This document shows, in pieces, positions 52,956-62,353 of a DNA stretch of 64,000 nucleotides. How positions within the stretch are numbered: the stretch's first letter is position 1; each line of letters starts with the position of its first letter. The position numbers and the translations under genes are program-made. The stretch lies in contig OZ241902.1 of assembly GCA_965203605.1 (NCBI GenBank), positions 3,534,001 through 3,598,000 on the forward strand. The letters run 5' to 3'. The notes under the pieces are model-generated. The model saw only the letters and a list, made by a program, of their open reading frames with translations. It searched no databases and was not told the DNA's origin. Source of the DNA: JAPOUP01 sp965203605 (lineage in GTDB: Bacteria; Pseudomonadota; Alphaproteobacteria; Rhodobacterales; Rhodobacteraceae).

Positions 52956-55373
52956 ATGCGCTTACCTGCAACATTTGCAGCGCTTCTGTTATCGATCGTT
53001 TTCTGTGCCGGAGCACTGGCACAGGTACAGCAGCAGGAAATCGACTACGAGGCATGGGATTTGGTCGCCAAGCGCGTTGAGGCGGCGATCGAGGCCAATC
53101 GTGCCTCGGATCGGGCATTCGAGACATTGCGGGAGGAGGTCGCCGTCTGGCGAGAGCGCTTTTTACGAGGTCAGGACGTCAACGGAGCCCGAATCGAGAC
53201 CCTTTCCGCTCAAATCGAAGCACTTGGACCAGCTCCCGCAGCCGGAGAGTCCGAGGCGGAGGATGTAGCTGTCCGCAGAGCGGCTCTGGTCGCACAGCTG
53301 GCAAATGCACGGGCACCGGTCAGGGCCGCGGAGCTTGCATTTACGCAGGCTGACGGGCTGGCGGCTGAGATAAACGTGATTGTCCGAGACCGCCGCTCCG
53401 ACAGGCTGTTTCGAAAAGATCCTTTTCCATTGAATCCGACATACTGGGGGCCGGCCTTAGATGACCTGACAGGCTCGTTCCGTGCGATTCGCGCAGAAAT
53501 TGGGGAAAGTTGGAGTTCGGATGCGAAGTTGCGCCTGTTCGTCGATGGATTGCCGCGCAACATTCTTCTCTTGGCCATTTCATTGCTTCTGCTGGCTCGG
53601 GGGCGGACAGTTCTGAGACGAGTTGCGGAACGTGCCCGCGACCGGACCTCGGGCCGCCTTCGCCAGCTTGCCGAGTTCGCCTTTTCGTTTAGCGAACTTG
53701 CCTTACCGCTTGTCGGTATCGTCCTGCTGGGATGGGCAATCGAGGCTACCGGTCTTCTCGGTGCCCGCGGAATTCTGGTCGTCGAATTCATACCATACGT
53801 CGGATTCTGCACGCTTTATCCCTACTGGTTGGCCGGCCGTTTCTTTCCAGACCCAGCGGATGCAGTTCCACAGGATCAGGACCGGACTGCAGGAGACACA
53901 ACCGTCAAGCGATCGGCAGTCCTTCTGGGGCTCATGGTTGGCCTTTCAGCTCTTCTGAAATCACTGGCCGAATATGACGGATATTCGGAAGCAACGACCG
54001 CCACTCTGTTGTTTCCGGTGGCAGCTGTCGCTTCACTGGCACTTTTGCCCATTGGACGTACAGTCCGATCCTCTGCGATCAGGGCGGCGGAAGATAATTC
54101 CGACTCCCCTGCGGGTCGCTGGCTAGGGGCTTTAGGACGCTTAATTGCTGTCCTGGCAGCCTTTGGCGGACTTCTGGCGGCCATTGGTTACCTGAATGCG
54201 GGTCTATATCTGCTAGTCGCAACCGGATGGACGCTTGCGCTTCTCGCGTTGCTTTATCTGCTGAACGACCTCTTCCATAAAATCTACGGGCTGGTGTTGG
54301 GCCTTGACGAAAGTTCGGCGCGTTCCGCCTTGATCCCAACCCTCCTGGGGCTGGCTATGGTACTGGCGTCCCTTCCAGCACTTGCACTTATCTGGGGTGC
54401 TCGAATCGCTGATCTGACAGAACTTTGGGCAAGTGTCAGAGAGGGATTCACGCTGGGAGATGTGCGGATCGCGCCCGAGAACGCCCTTTCGTTTGCGATT
54501 GTCTTCGTAGCGTTGCTTCTGGCAACGCGGGTCGTTCAGGCCGCCTTGCGCAGCAACGTCCTTCCCAAGACACGCATCGATCCGGGTGGACAGGTCGCAA
54601 TCGTTTCAGGCGTCGGGTATGTGGGCATATTCCTCTCCGCCCTTCTGGCGACGGCTGCAGCGGGAATAAACCTCAGCTCTGTTGCCTTTGTTGCAGGTGC
54701 GCTTTCGATCGGTATCGGCTTCGGCCTTCAGAACATCGTCCAGAATTTCGTGTCGGGCATCATCCTTCTCATCGAGAGGCCTGTGTCCGAAGGAGACTGG
54801 ATCAAGGTCGGCGAGCACGTGGGCATTGTGAAGAAGGTCTCCGTTCGGTCGACGGTGATTCAAACATTCGACCGTACCGATATCATTGTTCCGAACGGCG
54901 ACTTCATCTCGGGATCAGTGACCAACTGGACACGCGGAAACAAGGTAGGGCGGATAAAGGTGATGGTGGGCGTCGCCTACGGCACCGACACCCGTAGAGT
55001 TGCCAGGATCCTTCACGAAATCGCCTCGGAGCATCCTGTCGTGACAGAGGACCCTGAACCGGGCGTGGATTTCATGGGATTCGGGGCCGACAGTCTCGAT
55101 TTCCGGATCAGGGCTGTGCTCAGCGACGTGAACCAGTCAGTCTCGGTCATGTCGGAGCTCAATCACAGAATTGCTGAACGCTTTGCGGAAGAGGGCATCG
55201 AGATCCCATTTGCGCAGCGGGATATCTGGCTGAGAAACCCAGAGACTCTGAGCGGAGCGGTTCCAGTTCCCAAGTTGGGTGCGAATGATCCCAGTGAACG
55301 ACCTTCATTTATGGATGACCCGGAAATCGATCCTGAATTCACTGATGGTGATACGCCCGGTGAAACTCCATGA
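52956..55373 (+). CDS. MscS-family mechanosensitive channel with DUF3772-type periplasmic domain
   Basis: 805 aa, starting four bases after the cysK stop. A signal peptide (TFAALLLSIVFCAGALAQ) is followed by a helical periplasmic region (DUF3772-like, about 25-200), then roughly ten transmembrane segments. The MscS core is recognisable by SVAFVAGALSIGIGFGLQNI followed by VQNFVSGIILLIERPVSEGD (pore helix TM3 and start of the beta domain). A cytoplasmic vestibule and an acidic tail end the protein. It releases osmolytes on hypo-osmotic shock. Overlaps alaX by four bases. Confidence 0.9.
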   Translation: MRLPATFAALLLSIVFCAGALAQVQQQEIDYEAWDLVAKRVEAAIEANRASDRAFETLREEVAVWRERFLRGQDVNGARIETLSAQIEALGPAPAAGESEAEDVAVRRAALVAQLANARAPVRAAELAFTQADGLAAEINVIVRDRRSDRLFRKDPFPLNPTYWGPALDDLTGSFRAIRAEIGESWSSDAKLRLFVDGLPRNILLLAISLLLLARGRTVLRRVAERARDRTSGRLRQLAEFAFSFSELALPLVGIVLLGWAIEATGLLGARGILVVEFIPYVGFCTLYPYWLAGRFFPDPADAVPQDQDRTAGDTTVKRSAVLLGLMVGLSALLKSLAEYDGYSEATTATLLFPVAAVASLALLPIGRTVRSSAIRAAEDNSDSPAGRWLGALGRLIAVLAAFGGLLAAIGYLNAGLYLLVATGWTLALLALLYLLNDLFHKIYGLVLGLDESSARSALIPTLLGLAMVLASLPALALIWGARIADLTELWASVREGFTLGDVRIAPENALSFAIVFVALLLATRVVQAALRSNVLPKTRIDPGGQVAIVSGVGYVGIFLSALLATAAAGINLSSVAFVAGALSIGIGFGLQNIVQNFVSGIILLIERPVSEGDWIKVGEHVGIVKKVSVRSTVIQTFDRTDIIVPNGDFISGSVTNWTRGNKVGRIKVMVGVAYGTDTRRVARILHEIASEHPVVTEDPEPGVDFMGFGADSLDFRIRAVLSDVNQSVSVMSELNHRIAERFAEEGIEIPFAQRDIWLRNPETLSGAVPVPKLGANDPSERPSFMDDPEIDPEFTDGDTPGETP

Positions 55374-56086
55374 CCGAACCGCTGTTCCGCACCGATCCCT
55401 ATCTAAGGGAGGCAGATGGGAAAGTTATCGAAGTCACTGACGACGGGGACGTGATACTCGACCGCTCGATATTCTATCCGCAGGGTGGTGGGCAGCCTGG
55501 AGATGACGGCGTAGTTCTATGGGATGACGGCGAACTGCGGGTAGTCAACGCCCTTCGACGCGAGGATGGAGCGATCATGCTCCGATCCGAGCCCGAAGAG
55601 CCGCGACCTCCCGTCGGACGGAAGATCGTTCAAAGGCTCAATTGGATACGGCGTTATCGACATATGCGTGTGCACACGGCGTTGCACCTGCTTTCCGTCG
55701 TCATTCCGCTGCCAGTAACTGGCGGAGCGATTGCGGCAGGGAAGGGGAGGCTTGACTTTGACATGCCTCATCCACCGCAGGACAGGGCGGGGCTGGAGGA
55801 ACAGCTCAAAGAGTTGATCAAGCGTGATCTGCCTGTGGCAGAGGGTTGGATCACTGATGATGGGCTGCTGGCAAGGCCTGATCTTGTGAAGACCATGTCG
55901 GTGAAACCACCAGTGGGCACTGGCAATATAAGACTGATCCGCATTGGCGAAGGCGAAGATCAGGTCGACCTACAGCCTTGCGGTGGCACCCACGTCAAGC
56001 GAACTGGCGAGATCGGCGAAATAACATTAGGTAAGATCGAGAAGAAGGGAGCGCGGAACAGGCGCGTCAACCTTCTCCTCCCTTGA
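55370..56086 (+). CDS. alaX: Alanyl-tRNA editing protein AlaX
   Basis: 238 aa, starting in the ATGA overlap with mscS. The editing-domain Zn ligands are present: HTALHLL (HxxxH) and QPCGGTHVKRTGEIG (CxGTH), with YPQGGGQPGDDG near the N-terminus typical of the AlaRS/ThrRS second additional domain. It deacylates mischarged Ser- or Gly-tRNA(Ala). Operon with cysK and an mscS gene, an arrangement I recall from Rhodobacterales; serine or cysteine metabolism is a plausible link. Intact, normal length for AlaX-M/L. Confidence 0.92.
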   Translation: MTEPLFRTDPYLREADGKVIEVTDDGDVILDRSIFYPQGGGQPGDDGVVLWDDGELRVVNALRREDGAIMLRSEPEEPRPPVGRKIVQRLNWIRRYRHMRVHTALHLLSVVIPLPVTGGAIAAGKGRLDFDMPHPPQDRAGLEEQLKELIKRDLPVAEGWITDDGLLARPDLVKTMSVKPPVGTGNIRLIRIGEGEDQVDLQPCGGTHVKRTGEIGEITLGKIEKKGARNRRVNLLLP

Positions 56087-56234
56087 TGGTCTGCGCGGAG
56101 CGTCGGTTTGGCAATCCTGAAGCGCATTGAATATCCGATCGGTGCGTTGGCGGCGCTGTAGCTGGCCGACATATGGGCGGCGCTTATATCTATTGGCTGA
56201 CTCCGGATTGTCTCGAGACTCGTGCTGGTCATCA
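56087..56234. other. Gap after alaX
   Basis: 148 bases between alaX and the convergent Rieske pseudogene; no strong hairpin or gene recognised. Confidence 0.3.
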
Positions 56235-57440
56235 TCAGGTCTCCCCGCAGACCATATCCTCGACCACAAGATTGAACCGGTTTAGGGTGCCTCCAAATCG
56301 CCAGAACAGATGGTTGGGGTTGCCGCGTGACGCAAAGCCTGAATGACTTTCCTCACTAAAGTTCGAAATCCTCCATGAGAGCCGTATGGGTGATGGACAG
56401 GTTTTTCTCCCATAGCGCTTGCATTTCATAGGTTTCGGGAGCTGAGCGGGGAACGAGGGTCGCAACGCATATTGATGTCAGGTCCATCGCTGGCGGCTCG
56501 AACAGAAACAACATTATTTGATCCTTCTGGACCATGAACTGCATTTTCGGGACGACGGTGTACAGCAGATTCTGCATCCCTTCGGATCTCCCAGTGTTCC
56601 TCGGGGACATGCCTCAGGTCAGGCATCGAAACGCGAGGTAGAACAGAACTGAAGTGCGGTCCGAACACCCGCTAGGACGAGAGGTTGTCGGCGAAGTATG
56701 GTCCAATCGTGTCGTGATGGGTGACACGAAAATGGTACGATTACAGACCACCTTCCATCAGGACTTTCCAGTTCGCACGAGTTTCCGGCGTTTCTTCGGC
56801 AGCGATCCGGTGATTGGCAAGGCCAAGCCAACGGAAGTCCCGGTCCAGTGCGGGCAGCCATTTGCCAATATCAGGCCCTTTGCCAGCATTAGCGTTTGCG
56901 ACAATTCAGATGAAGCCGTGAGCTTCGTCGACAGGCAGACGTCGCAGACCGCGTTCGACACGAGGCAAGTCCGGAAAACCTGATGCTCCGTGCGGTACGC
57001 CACGGAGTTCGCCAGCATTGGCCCCATTCCATCCATGATAGGGACAGGTAAACACCCGTTTGCATCCAGTAGCCGCACGTTCAAGTCTTGCGCCTCGGCG
57101 TCGGCACAGGTTCAGATAGGCACGAACAATGCCATCGTCATCACGCACCAGCGGTATGGGCAGCCCCATGAACTCCTTCGTCATGAAGGCGCGAGGGCCT
57201 TCGATTTCGTTTGACTGCGCCGCCACGACCGGAATGTGGATGAAGATCGTCGCACGTTCCCGGTCAAATCTCGGTGCTTGCATGGCGACAAATCGGCGAA
57301 TGGGAGATGGCGGCGTCCAGATAGGCGGCCTTCCGCGCCGCGAGGCCGATGAGTTCCCGGATCAGCTCGAGTTCTTCATATCTCTCCATTCTGCCATCCA
57401 GCATTCATTTGCCGGTCGGCAAGTGCATGGCGTTTGGTAG
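56235..57440 (-). pseudogene. Rieske-type ring-hydroxylating oxygenase alpha subunit, frameshifted
   Basis: Near the 5' end one frame gives LNLCRRRGARLERAATGCKR and FTCPYHGW: the Rieske CxHRGxxL / CxYHGW pair, with the first His changed to Arg (CRRRG). Another frame gives SCELESPDGRWSVIVPF in the mononuclear-iron region, and a third gives YTVVPKMQFMVQKDQIMLFL, LWEKNLSITHTALMEDFE and FGGTLNRFNLVVEDMV, the catalytic-domain end. At least three frame changes and a lost Rieske ligand show it is dead. Such enzymes oxygenate quaternary amines (e.g. stachydrine, carnitine) or aromatics, consistent with the amine catabolism nearby. Confidence 0.7.
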
Positions 57441-57516
57441 CGGGTCAAGAATCCGTTATAGGCTCCGCCTCAGGAAATCAGCGTGACGCAAAGACCCCAA
57501 TGCCAGGCAACGATAT

Positions 57517-58320
57517 TTGGAAATCGCCGCGAGGTACTTTTCTGAGCGTGATCCTCACGGTGCGAGTTTGGCGGCAATCGCCGCGGAAGCTGGAGTGACG
57601 AAACAGGCGTTGCTGTATTTTTTCCGTTCCAAGGAGCGTCTATATGCCGAGGTTCTTTCTGACCTGTCAGATCGCCTGACCTCCGGGATCGATGCGGTTG
57701 ATGCGACGGACTCCGCTTCACGCTTGATCAAACATCTTGATATGGAGGCCGTCACTGCATTGACCAGGCCACAGGACGCTCGTCTGGTCATCCGAGCACT
57801 CCTTGACAGCGACATGAAGGCACGCGTCTGGCCGCTCCGACCCTATTTGACCAAGCTGACTGGACTGGTCATGGACACGCCGCAATGGCAAGACTCTTCC
57901 GAAGAGGTGGCGCTCGCCGGACTCTGCCAGTTAATCGGTTCCATACAGTATTTTGTTGTGGCCACCCCGACTCTCTGCGGCATTTTTGGTGACCGTGCCG
58001 ATCGGGATCTGGCCTTCAATTATTCAGTCCGCATCCGTGGGCTGGTGGAGGAGTTCATCCAAAGTGGAGGCCGGCGCCGATCGCTTCGGTTCTGTCGGAC
58101 GTTCCGGAATCCAGACTCTCTGGCAGCTGGCCCTCTGTGCCCTGTTTCCGATCAAGCGTTGCCATGGGAGATTGGCGAAAACGGCGTTCCATGCAAGCTC
58201 GCGCCCTATCGGCGCATGCCAAGTCCAGATGAGGCCGACGACCATGCATCGGGTCGCTGGGATTGCCACTGGGCAGTCTGTCCTGCACGGAGTAAGTCGC
58301 CGGGGCATTCCTCGCGGTAA
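57517..58320 (+). CDS. TetR/AcrR-family regulator with abnormal ends
   Basis: The helix-turn-helix is plain: LEIAARYFSERDPHGASLAA followed by IAAEAGVTKQALLYFFRSKE and RLYAEVL. The frame upstream continues only nine codons (RKDPNARQRY) before a stop, without ATG or GTG, so translation would need a TTG at 57517 or the start is lost. The C-terminal region looks normal to about residue 185 (VRIRGLVEEFIQSG) and then becomes basic, out-of-frame-like sequence. It probably once regulated the divergent Rieske oxygenase gene, now broken. Likely a pseudogene, but an active truncated repressor is possible. Confidence 0.6.
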   Translation: MEIAARYFSERDPHGASLAAIAAEAGVTKQALLYFFRSKERLYAEVLSDLSDRLTSGIDAVDATDSASRLIKHLDMEAVTALTRPQDARLVIRALLDSDMKARVWPLRPYLTKLTGLVMDTPQWQDSSEEVALAGLCQLIGSIQYFVVATPTLCGIFGDRADRDLAFNYSVRIRGLVEEFIQSGGRRRSLRFCRTFRNPDSLAAGPLCPVSDQALPWEIGENGVPCKLAPYRRMPSPDEADDHASGRWDCHWAVCPARSKSPGHSSR

Positions 58321-58737
58321 GTGGATTTCCGACGTTGGGAGGGCTGGTCTCCAGAACCGTCCATCTCCGCGTATATCGGTGCCGGTCACACGATGATCCT
58401 CGTTTTCATCGGGCAGTACCGTCTCCAATTCGCTGGCTCCCCGCAACCTTCTGGGCTGAAGCTGGGCACGAAATTCCAGTCATCGACCGGTTCGTCCGGA
58501 AGAACTGCGAAACGGGCGATTGTCCTTGGAATCATCGCCGAAGCATATACCGCCCCCAGTTGAAGCAACCAAGGACATCCGAACGGCATTGTCGCTCGAC
58601 ATTGAATGGAGGAATCTCTGTTTCCGGCGCTCAAGATCGTGTATCGTGTCGCCAATCTTCCCGACGGCTGTTTTCAGCCACGAATTTCCCATGCAGCACT
58701 TGCGGGCGGATTGACGGATTCGATAGATTGCGGTTGT
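58321..58737. other. Gene-free stretch before tRNA-Ser
   Basis: 417 bases without a supported gene; should include the tRNA promoter. Frames on both strands are short and motif-free. Confidence 0.35.
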
Positions 58738-58827
58738 GGAGAGGTGGCCGAGTGGTCGAAGGCGCACGCCTGGAACGCGTGTAGGCGGGAAACCGTCTCC
58801 AGGGTTCGAATCCCTGTCTCTCCGCCA
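58738..58827 (+). tRNA. tRNA-Ser (anticodon GGA)
   Basis: 90 bases including an encoded CCA. The acceptor GGAGAGG pairs with TCTCTCC (one G-U), a D-arm with GTGGCCGAGTGGTC follows, the anticodon stem-loop CACGCCTGGAACGCGTG presents GGA, a long variable arm (GGCGGGAAACCGTC) marks a class II tRNA, and the T-arm is AGGGTTCGAATCCCT. Discriminator G before CCA is usual for tRNA-Ser. Reads UCC/UCU codons. No second copy of the 3' end, as would mark an integrated element, was seen in the window. Confidence 0.95.
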
Positions 58828-59151
58828 CTTGCCATCGCAAGGGCGTTCGCCCGATCCGGCAGCCGACGGATTTACCTTTGTTTTCGAGAGTTATGCGAGC
58901 GGAGCAGAGTAGAGTACTGCCCCCGGCGCTTGAAGGCCCGAAAGCCTGCAATGGCCCGGACGTGTATTCCTGATTGGTTTGGCCTGTCTGGCTGGCTTGG
59001 AGGTCGGTCTACGCCATTTAGATTCAATGACGCTGGACTGGCTCGTGAGTGCCTGTGCCGCCGTATTCTTGATCGAAAGACGATCTGCTGGGATATGGAG
59101 GCATGGGCCTAGCAGAGGAGCCGAAAGGAGTCGCCGTCGGCTGGCGCTTTG
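58828..59151. other. Region 3' of tRNA-Ser
   Basis: No supported gene. GGGCGTTCGCCC near 58842-58853 is a small hairpin that could end the tRNA transcript. The remainder leads into an IS630-type remnant, and GC falls beyond that. Confidence 0.35.
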
Positions 59152-59218
59152 CGGCAGCCGACGCGCGGAGCAGGTTCATATCCCTCTAGCCGTCAACACA
59201 GCGATGGTGCTCCACTAG
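59152..59218 (+). repeat. 67-base IS630-type 3' end remnant, copy 2
   Basis: Partner of 51646-51712. Just upstream the frame reads GVAVGWRFAAADARSRFISL, the IS630-type C-terminus ('WRFTTADARIKLKxLYP'), followed by a stop. The rest of the transposase is absent. It sits at the junction between the tRNA region and the AT-richer deaminase gene. Confidence 0.5.
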
Positions 59219-59236
59219 CCAATGTAGCCGCATCGT

Positions 59237-60748
59237 TCATGTTGACGATTCTTCCATTTGAAAATTGTCATGAATGGCGTGGACCTCTGAGGTTGTGTAG
59301 TCGGCTTCCTGTTCTCCGATTCTTGGGCGGCATTCCCCTTGATACCAGTCTTCGATTGATCCCGTTTTGCTATCCCGCCTTCCAGACTTCTCGAAAATGG
59401 CTGAGAACCGTGACGGTGAAATTCCCGAGAAATGGACAAATTCAACCTTTCCCTCTTCGCGCTCTCCAATGGAAACCAAGTCGCCATAAAGAAGTTCAGT
59501 GCGACTCTTGGGGTATGGTTCAATAAAGACGACTCTCGAGATGCCGCATGAAATGATGTGCTTGGCGCAATTGTGGCAAGGAAAGGTGGTCACATAAAGG
59601 GTGGCACCCCGAATCGAACGACCAAGTCGAGCAGCGTCACTGATTGCGTTCATCTCTGCATGAACCATCCGGCCATACTCGGTAATTTCGCCTATCATGG
59701 ATTCGCTTATCGCCTTACTCAGGTAGCTATCGCTCAGGATGTCATCAGGCTTTCTTCCATCCGCAAGTAGGTCGTGGTTTGATAGAGTCTTCAGGAAATC
59801 ATAGATGATGCGGCTTGTTTCCTCCTTGTTGGCTTCACCACCCCTGTCGATATCGCGCTTTTTGTTGACGTCCTCATCCCAGTAGTTACCTCCACCAGGT
59901 TTGGGAACTTCATTACAGCCGATGGTTATCACATCGCCATCGCCGCTAAGGATCGCGGCGCCAACCTGGCGAGACAGATTTACCGAGCGCAATGATGCGG
60001 ATTTGGCCAAGTAGCTACCAAGTTCGTCCTTTGTCGGAGCGACATTGTTGCGTCCGAAAAGGGCGTTGATGAATCGCACGCAGGTCGCTGATGTAGAGTC
60101 TTGGTCTTTGGCATCAATGAACGCATCTGCCAGATGAAATATCTATGTCAGTCTCTGACCGTAGTCGTCATCGTTTTCATCTTGTCGGATAAGTTTTTTG
60201 GCTGCCGCTTCGTGGTCATCTGACCTGCGGTCAGGATTCTCCCCGCGAAGCCTCGTTATGAGGTTAGACATTCTATCCTGTCGATCTTGAGTTACAGAAA
60301 TTTGAATGAACGAGGAGCCATATACTCTTCGCATGAGCTGGATTTCTTCGGGTCTCTTGAATTGCCTGACGATGTAGGCGACTTTATCCAGGCGTACTTC
60401 TTCCAACTTGGCGTTTCCCGGGGGCTCAATTCCCGCTTGGGAAGCAGATTCAGCTCGCTGCTCCCGAATCTTGAAAATGGCGTATGCCGGGAGTATGCCG
60501 TTTTTTGCGTACAGGCGTCGCACCTCATTTCCCGAATCGATCTTCTCGGCCAATTTACTCAGCGAAGGCCGTGTTCCCTTTTTTTCTTCAAGCAGGTCGC
60601 CGATGCCTTCGGAGCCGATGCCTTCGGATAAGCTTATGTGTTTCGGCCTATAGTCGACTTGCTTCAGAGCTGCGGCAATCGCTTTTTCGACAATTTTGAT
60701 GTCGCCTCCAATTGGGCCGACAAGGCCAATTACCAACTCCGGTCTCAT
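59237..60748 (-). pseudogene. AvcD-type anti-phage dCTP/dCMP deaminase, interrupted by one in-frame TAG
   Basis: From ATG 60748 (GAGG upstream) the frame encodes an N-terminal P-loop-like domain (ELVIGLVGPIGGDIKIVEKA) and continues to a TAG at 60143-60145, directly after DDDYGQRLT. In the same frame, with no shift, it goes on FHLADAFIDAKDQDSTSATC, then SLRSVNLSRQVGAAILSGDG and the deaminase zinc motifs VHAEMNAI and TFPCHNCAKH. Without the amber codon it would be a 503-residue two-domain protein, the size of AvcD/DCD defence proteins, which deplete dCTP/dCMP on infection. Either a nonsense-mutated gene or one using readthrough. AT-richer than its surroundings. Confidence 0.8.
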
Positions 60749-60873
60749 TTTTTCTGCCTCGGCCAGCCCGGCGCGGCCCAAAGTGTTTGCGTCGGGTCTG
60801 CGGCTATGAGAGGTACAGAAGGGATCTACGGTGAATCATAAGGTGCTGTCATTGGCATGCGGAGGAAGACAGG

Positions 60874-61044
60874 ATGCAGGCGAAGCAGGAGCGGGGTGGG
60901 ACAAGTAGTTTCCCGAAAGCTCGAAAGAGTGAGAAGAGTCAAGCCAAACCCGTGCAGCAGCGCCTTGCCAGCGTGAGGGATGCCATCAAAAACCAGTCGT
61001 CCGCAACACGCGCAAATTTAACCGGACGCCTCAAGGTAGGTTAA
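60874..61044 (+). CDS. Small basic protein divergent from the deaminase gene
   Basis: 56 aa, too short for most gene callers. The ATG follows an excellent ribosome site (GGAGGA, seven bases upstream). It begins MQAKQERGGTSSFPKARKSE and ends TRANLTGRLKVG, with many Lys/Arg/Ser/Gln. No family recognised. Its position, divergent from the defence deaminase with a 125-base spacer, is like that of regulatory or antitoxin elements; AvcD is paired with a small RNA (AvcI), so an RNA function for this DNA should also be considered. Confidence 0.4.
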   Translation: MQAKQERGGTSSFPKARKSEKSQAKPVQQRLASVRDAIKNQSSATRANLTGRLKVG

Positions 61045-61183
61045 GTGCAGGATTTCCATCCCCCATGTCCACGCCGGATTCAACGGGTGCTATGCCTGAC
61101 GCCTAGCGAACATGGATTGTCCGCCCATCCTGCTGTAACAGGTCCATGACGGGGTCTCGTCGACGCACACCCTGCGCTTCGGT

Positions 61184-62326
61184 CTAACGCCCGCTCGGAC
61201 TCTCCCTTGGGCTCAGCTTGCGCCGCCCCGTTATCCGGAACCGATCCGCAGTGCCATAGTCCCTCAATGCAAGTCCGGCAACAAAGTCCCCGAATACCGG
61301 CCCATGCTTGAACAGATGTCCCGAACATCCGCCGGCAAGCAGCACGTTTTCATGCTCGGGATGCCAGTCAGCGATGAAATTTGTGTCGGGCATGAGAATC
61401 ACCTGGTTGAATTTGGAGTCAACGACACGTTGCCCGATCAGACCCGGCAGCCTGCGGCGAATGTAGCCGCGGGTACGGTTCAGACTCGCCCGCTCGATCA
61501 GTCGTTCATCCCCGTCAAGGTCAATCGGCTGGTTCGGAATGACTACAGCCGCCTTGACGCCCGATCCTTCCGACGATGGGAGACCGAACGAACCCTGGCC
61601 GTGATCGATCCAGCAGGGCATGTTTGCCATGTCAAAGGCGTCCGACCCATCAGGAGTGGAGGTGTATAGCACATTGATTCCAAGCACCGCGCTGATCGGT
61701 TTGACCGTGCGAGGAAACATATCGGCCATCCATGCACCAGTGGCGACCACGATCACGTCCGCCTCCAGTGGCCGCCCATCCAGAATAGGCCGCTCCCGTG
61801 CGTCCGTCGTCACGCGCCCGCGCTTCACCTTGCCACCGGACCTGTGAAACAGGTCGACCGTGGTTATGACGCTCCGATGCGCCATGAGTAGACCCGCTTC
61901 CGGCTCGAACAGAGCATAGGATATGTCATCGACCTTGAATTGGGGAAAATGCAGCCGCACCTCCTCGGGCGAGAAACGATGGTAAGGAACACCGACCCTG
62001 TCGAAGGTTTCCGGCGTGGCGTCCTCCCAATCACAGTGGCCCGCAGTCGCGAGCGTCAACGCACCGCATTCATACATGAGGTTCTGGCCCGTCTCCGCCA
62101 TGAGCTCCAACCAGCGCGTTCGACTCTCCCGTGCCCAAAGCGTGTAGAACTCGTCCCGACCGGAAATCGACCGGATCATCCGGTTATAGTCGGTCGAGGC
62201 GGCCCGGGCATGGCCTGGCTCCCAACGATCGATCAGCGTCACCTGTGCGCCTCTACGTTGCAGGTGCAGCGCGGACATCGAACCGGCTATTCCCGCGCCC
62301 ACGACAATGATATTGATGGAACTCAT
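61184..62326 (-). CDS. Monomeric sarcosine oxidase-like FAD oxidoreductase
   Basis: 380 aa. N-terminal FAD motif INIIVVGAGIAGSMSALHLQ; sugar-proof DAO-family features include DVIVVATGAWMADMFP, MPCWIDHGQGSFGLPSSEG and LLAGGCSGHLFKHGPVFGDF. In monomeric sarcosine oxidase and MTOX a Cys before xYTxTPD binds FAD covalently; here the aligned segment is NQVILMPDTNF with Asn307 at that place, so FAD is probably non-covalent. Oxidises an N-methyl or other secondary amino acid. Divergent from a glutamine-synthetase-like gene across an 86-base spacer containing a palindrome, suggesting joint control. Confidence 0.85.
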   Translation of the reverse strand: MSSINIIVVGAGIAGSMSALHLQRRGAQVTLIDRWEPGHARAASTDYNRMIRSISGRDEFYTLWARESRTRWLELMAETGQNLMYECGALTLATAGHCDWEDATPETFDRVGVPYHRFSPEEVRLHFPQFKVDDISYALFEPEAGLLMAHRSVITTVDLFHRSGGKVKRGRVTTDARERPILDGRPLEADVIVVATGAWMADMFPRTVKPISAVLGINVLYTSTPDGSDAFDMANMPCWIDHGQGSFGLPSSEGSGVKAAVVIPNQPIDLDGDERLIERASLNRTRGYIRRRLPGLIGQRVVDSKFNQVILMPDTNFIADWHPEHENVLLAGGCSGHLFKHGPVFGDFVAGLALRDYGTADRFRITGRRKLSPRESPSGR

Positions 62327-62353
62327 GGAAAGTCCTTGCAGCGCTCTGTATTT

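Noticed and set aside
58024..58446. 140-codon minus-strand frame opposite the TetR tail
   Set aside because: Could hint that the TetR tail is non-coding, but it has no ribosome site or family motif, so it is not called a gene.
58738..58827. tRNA-Ser as an integration site for the deaminase-containing island
   Set aside because: I looked for a second copy of the tRNA 3' end (GGGTTCGAATCCCT...TCTCCGCCA) to 64,000 and saw none, and no integrase gene is adjacent.
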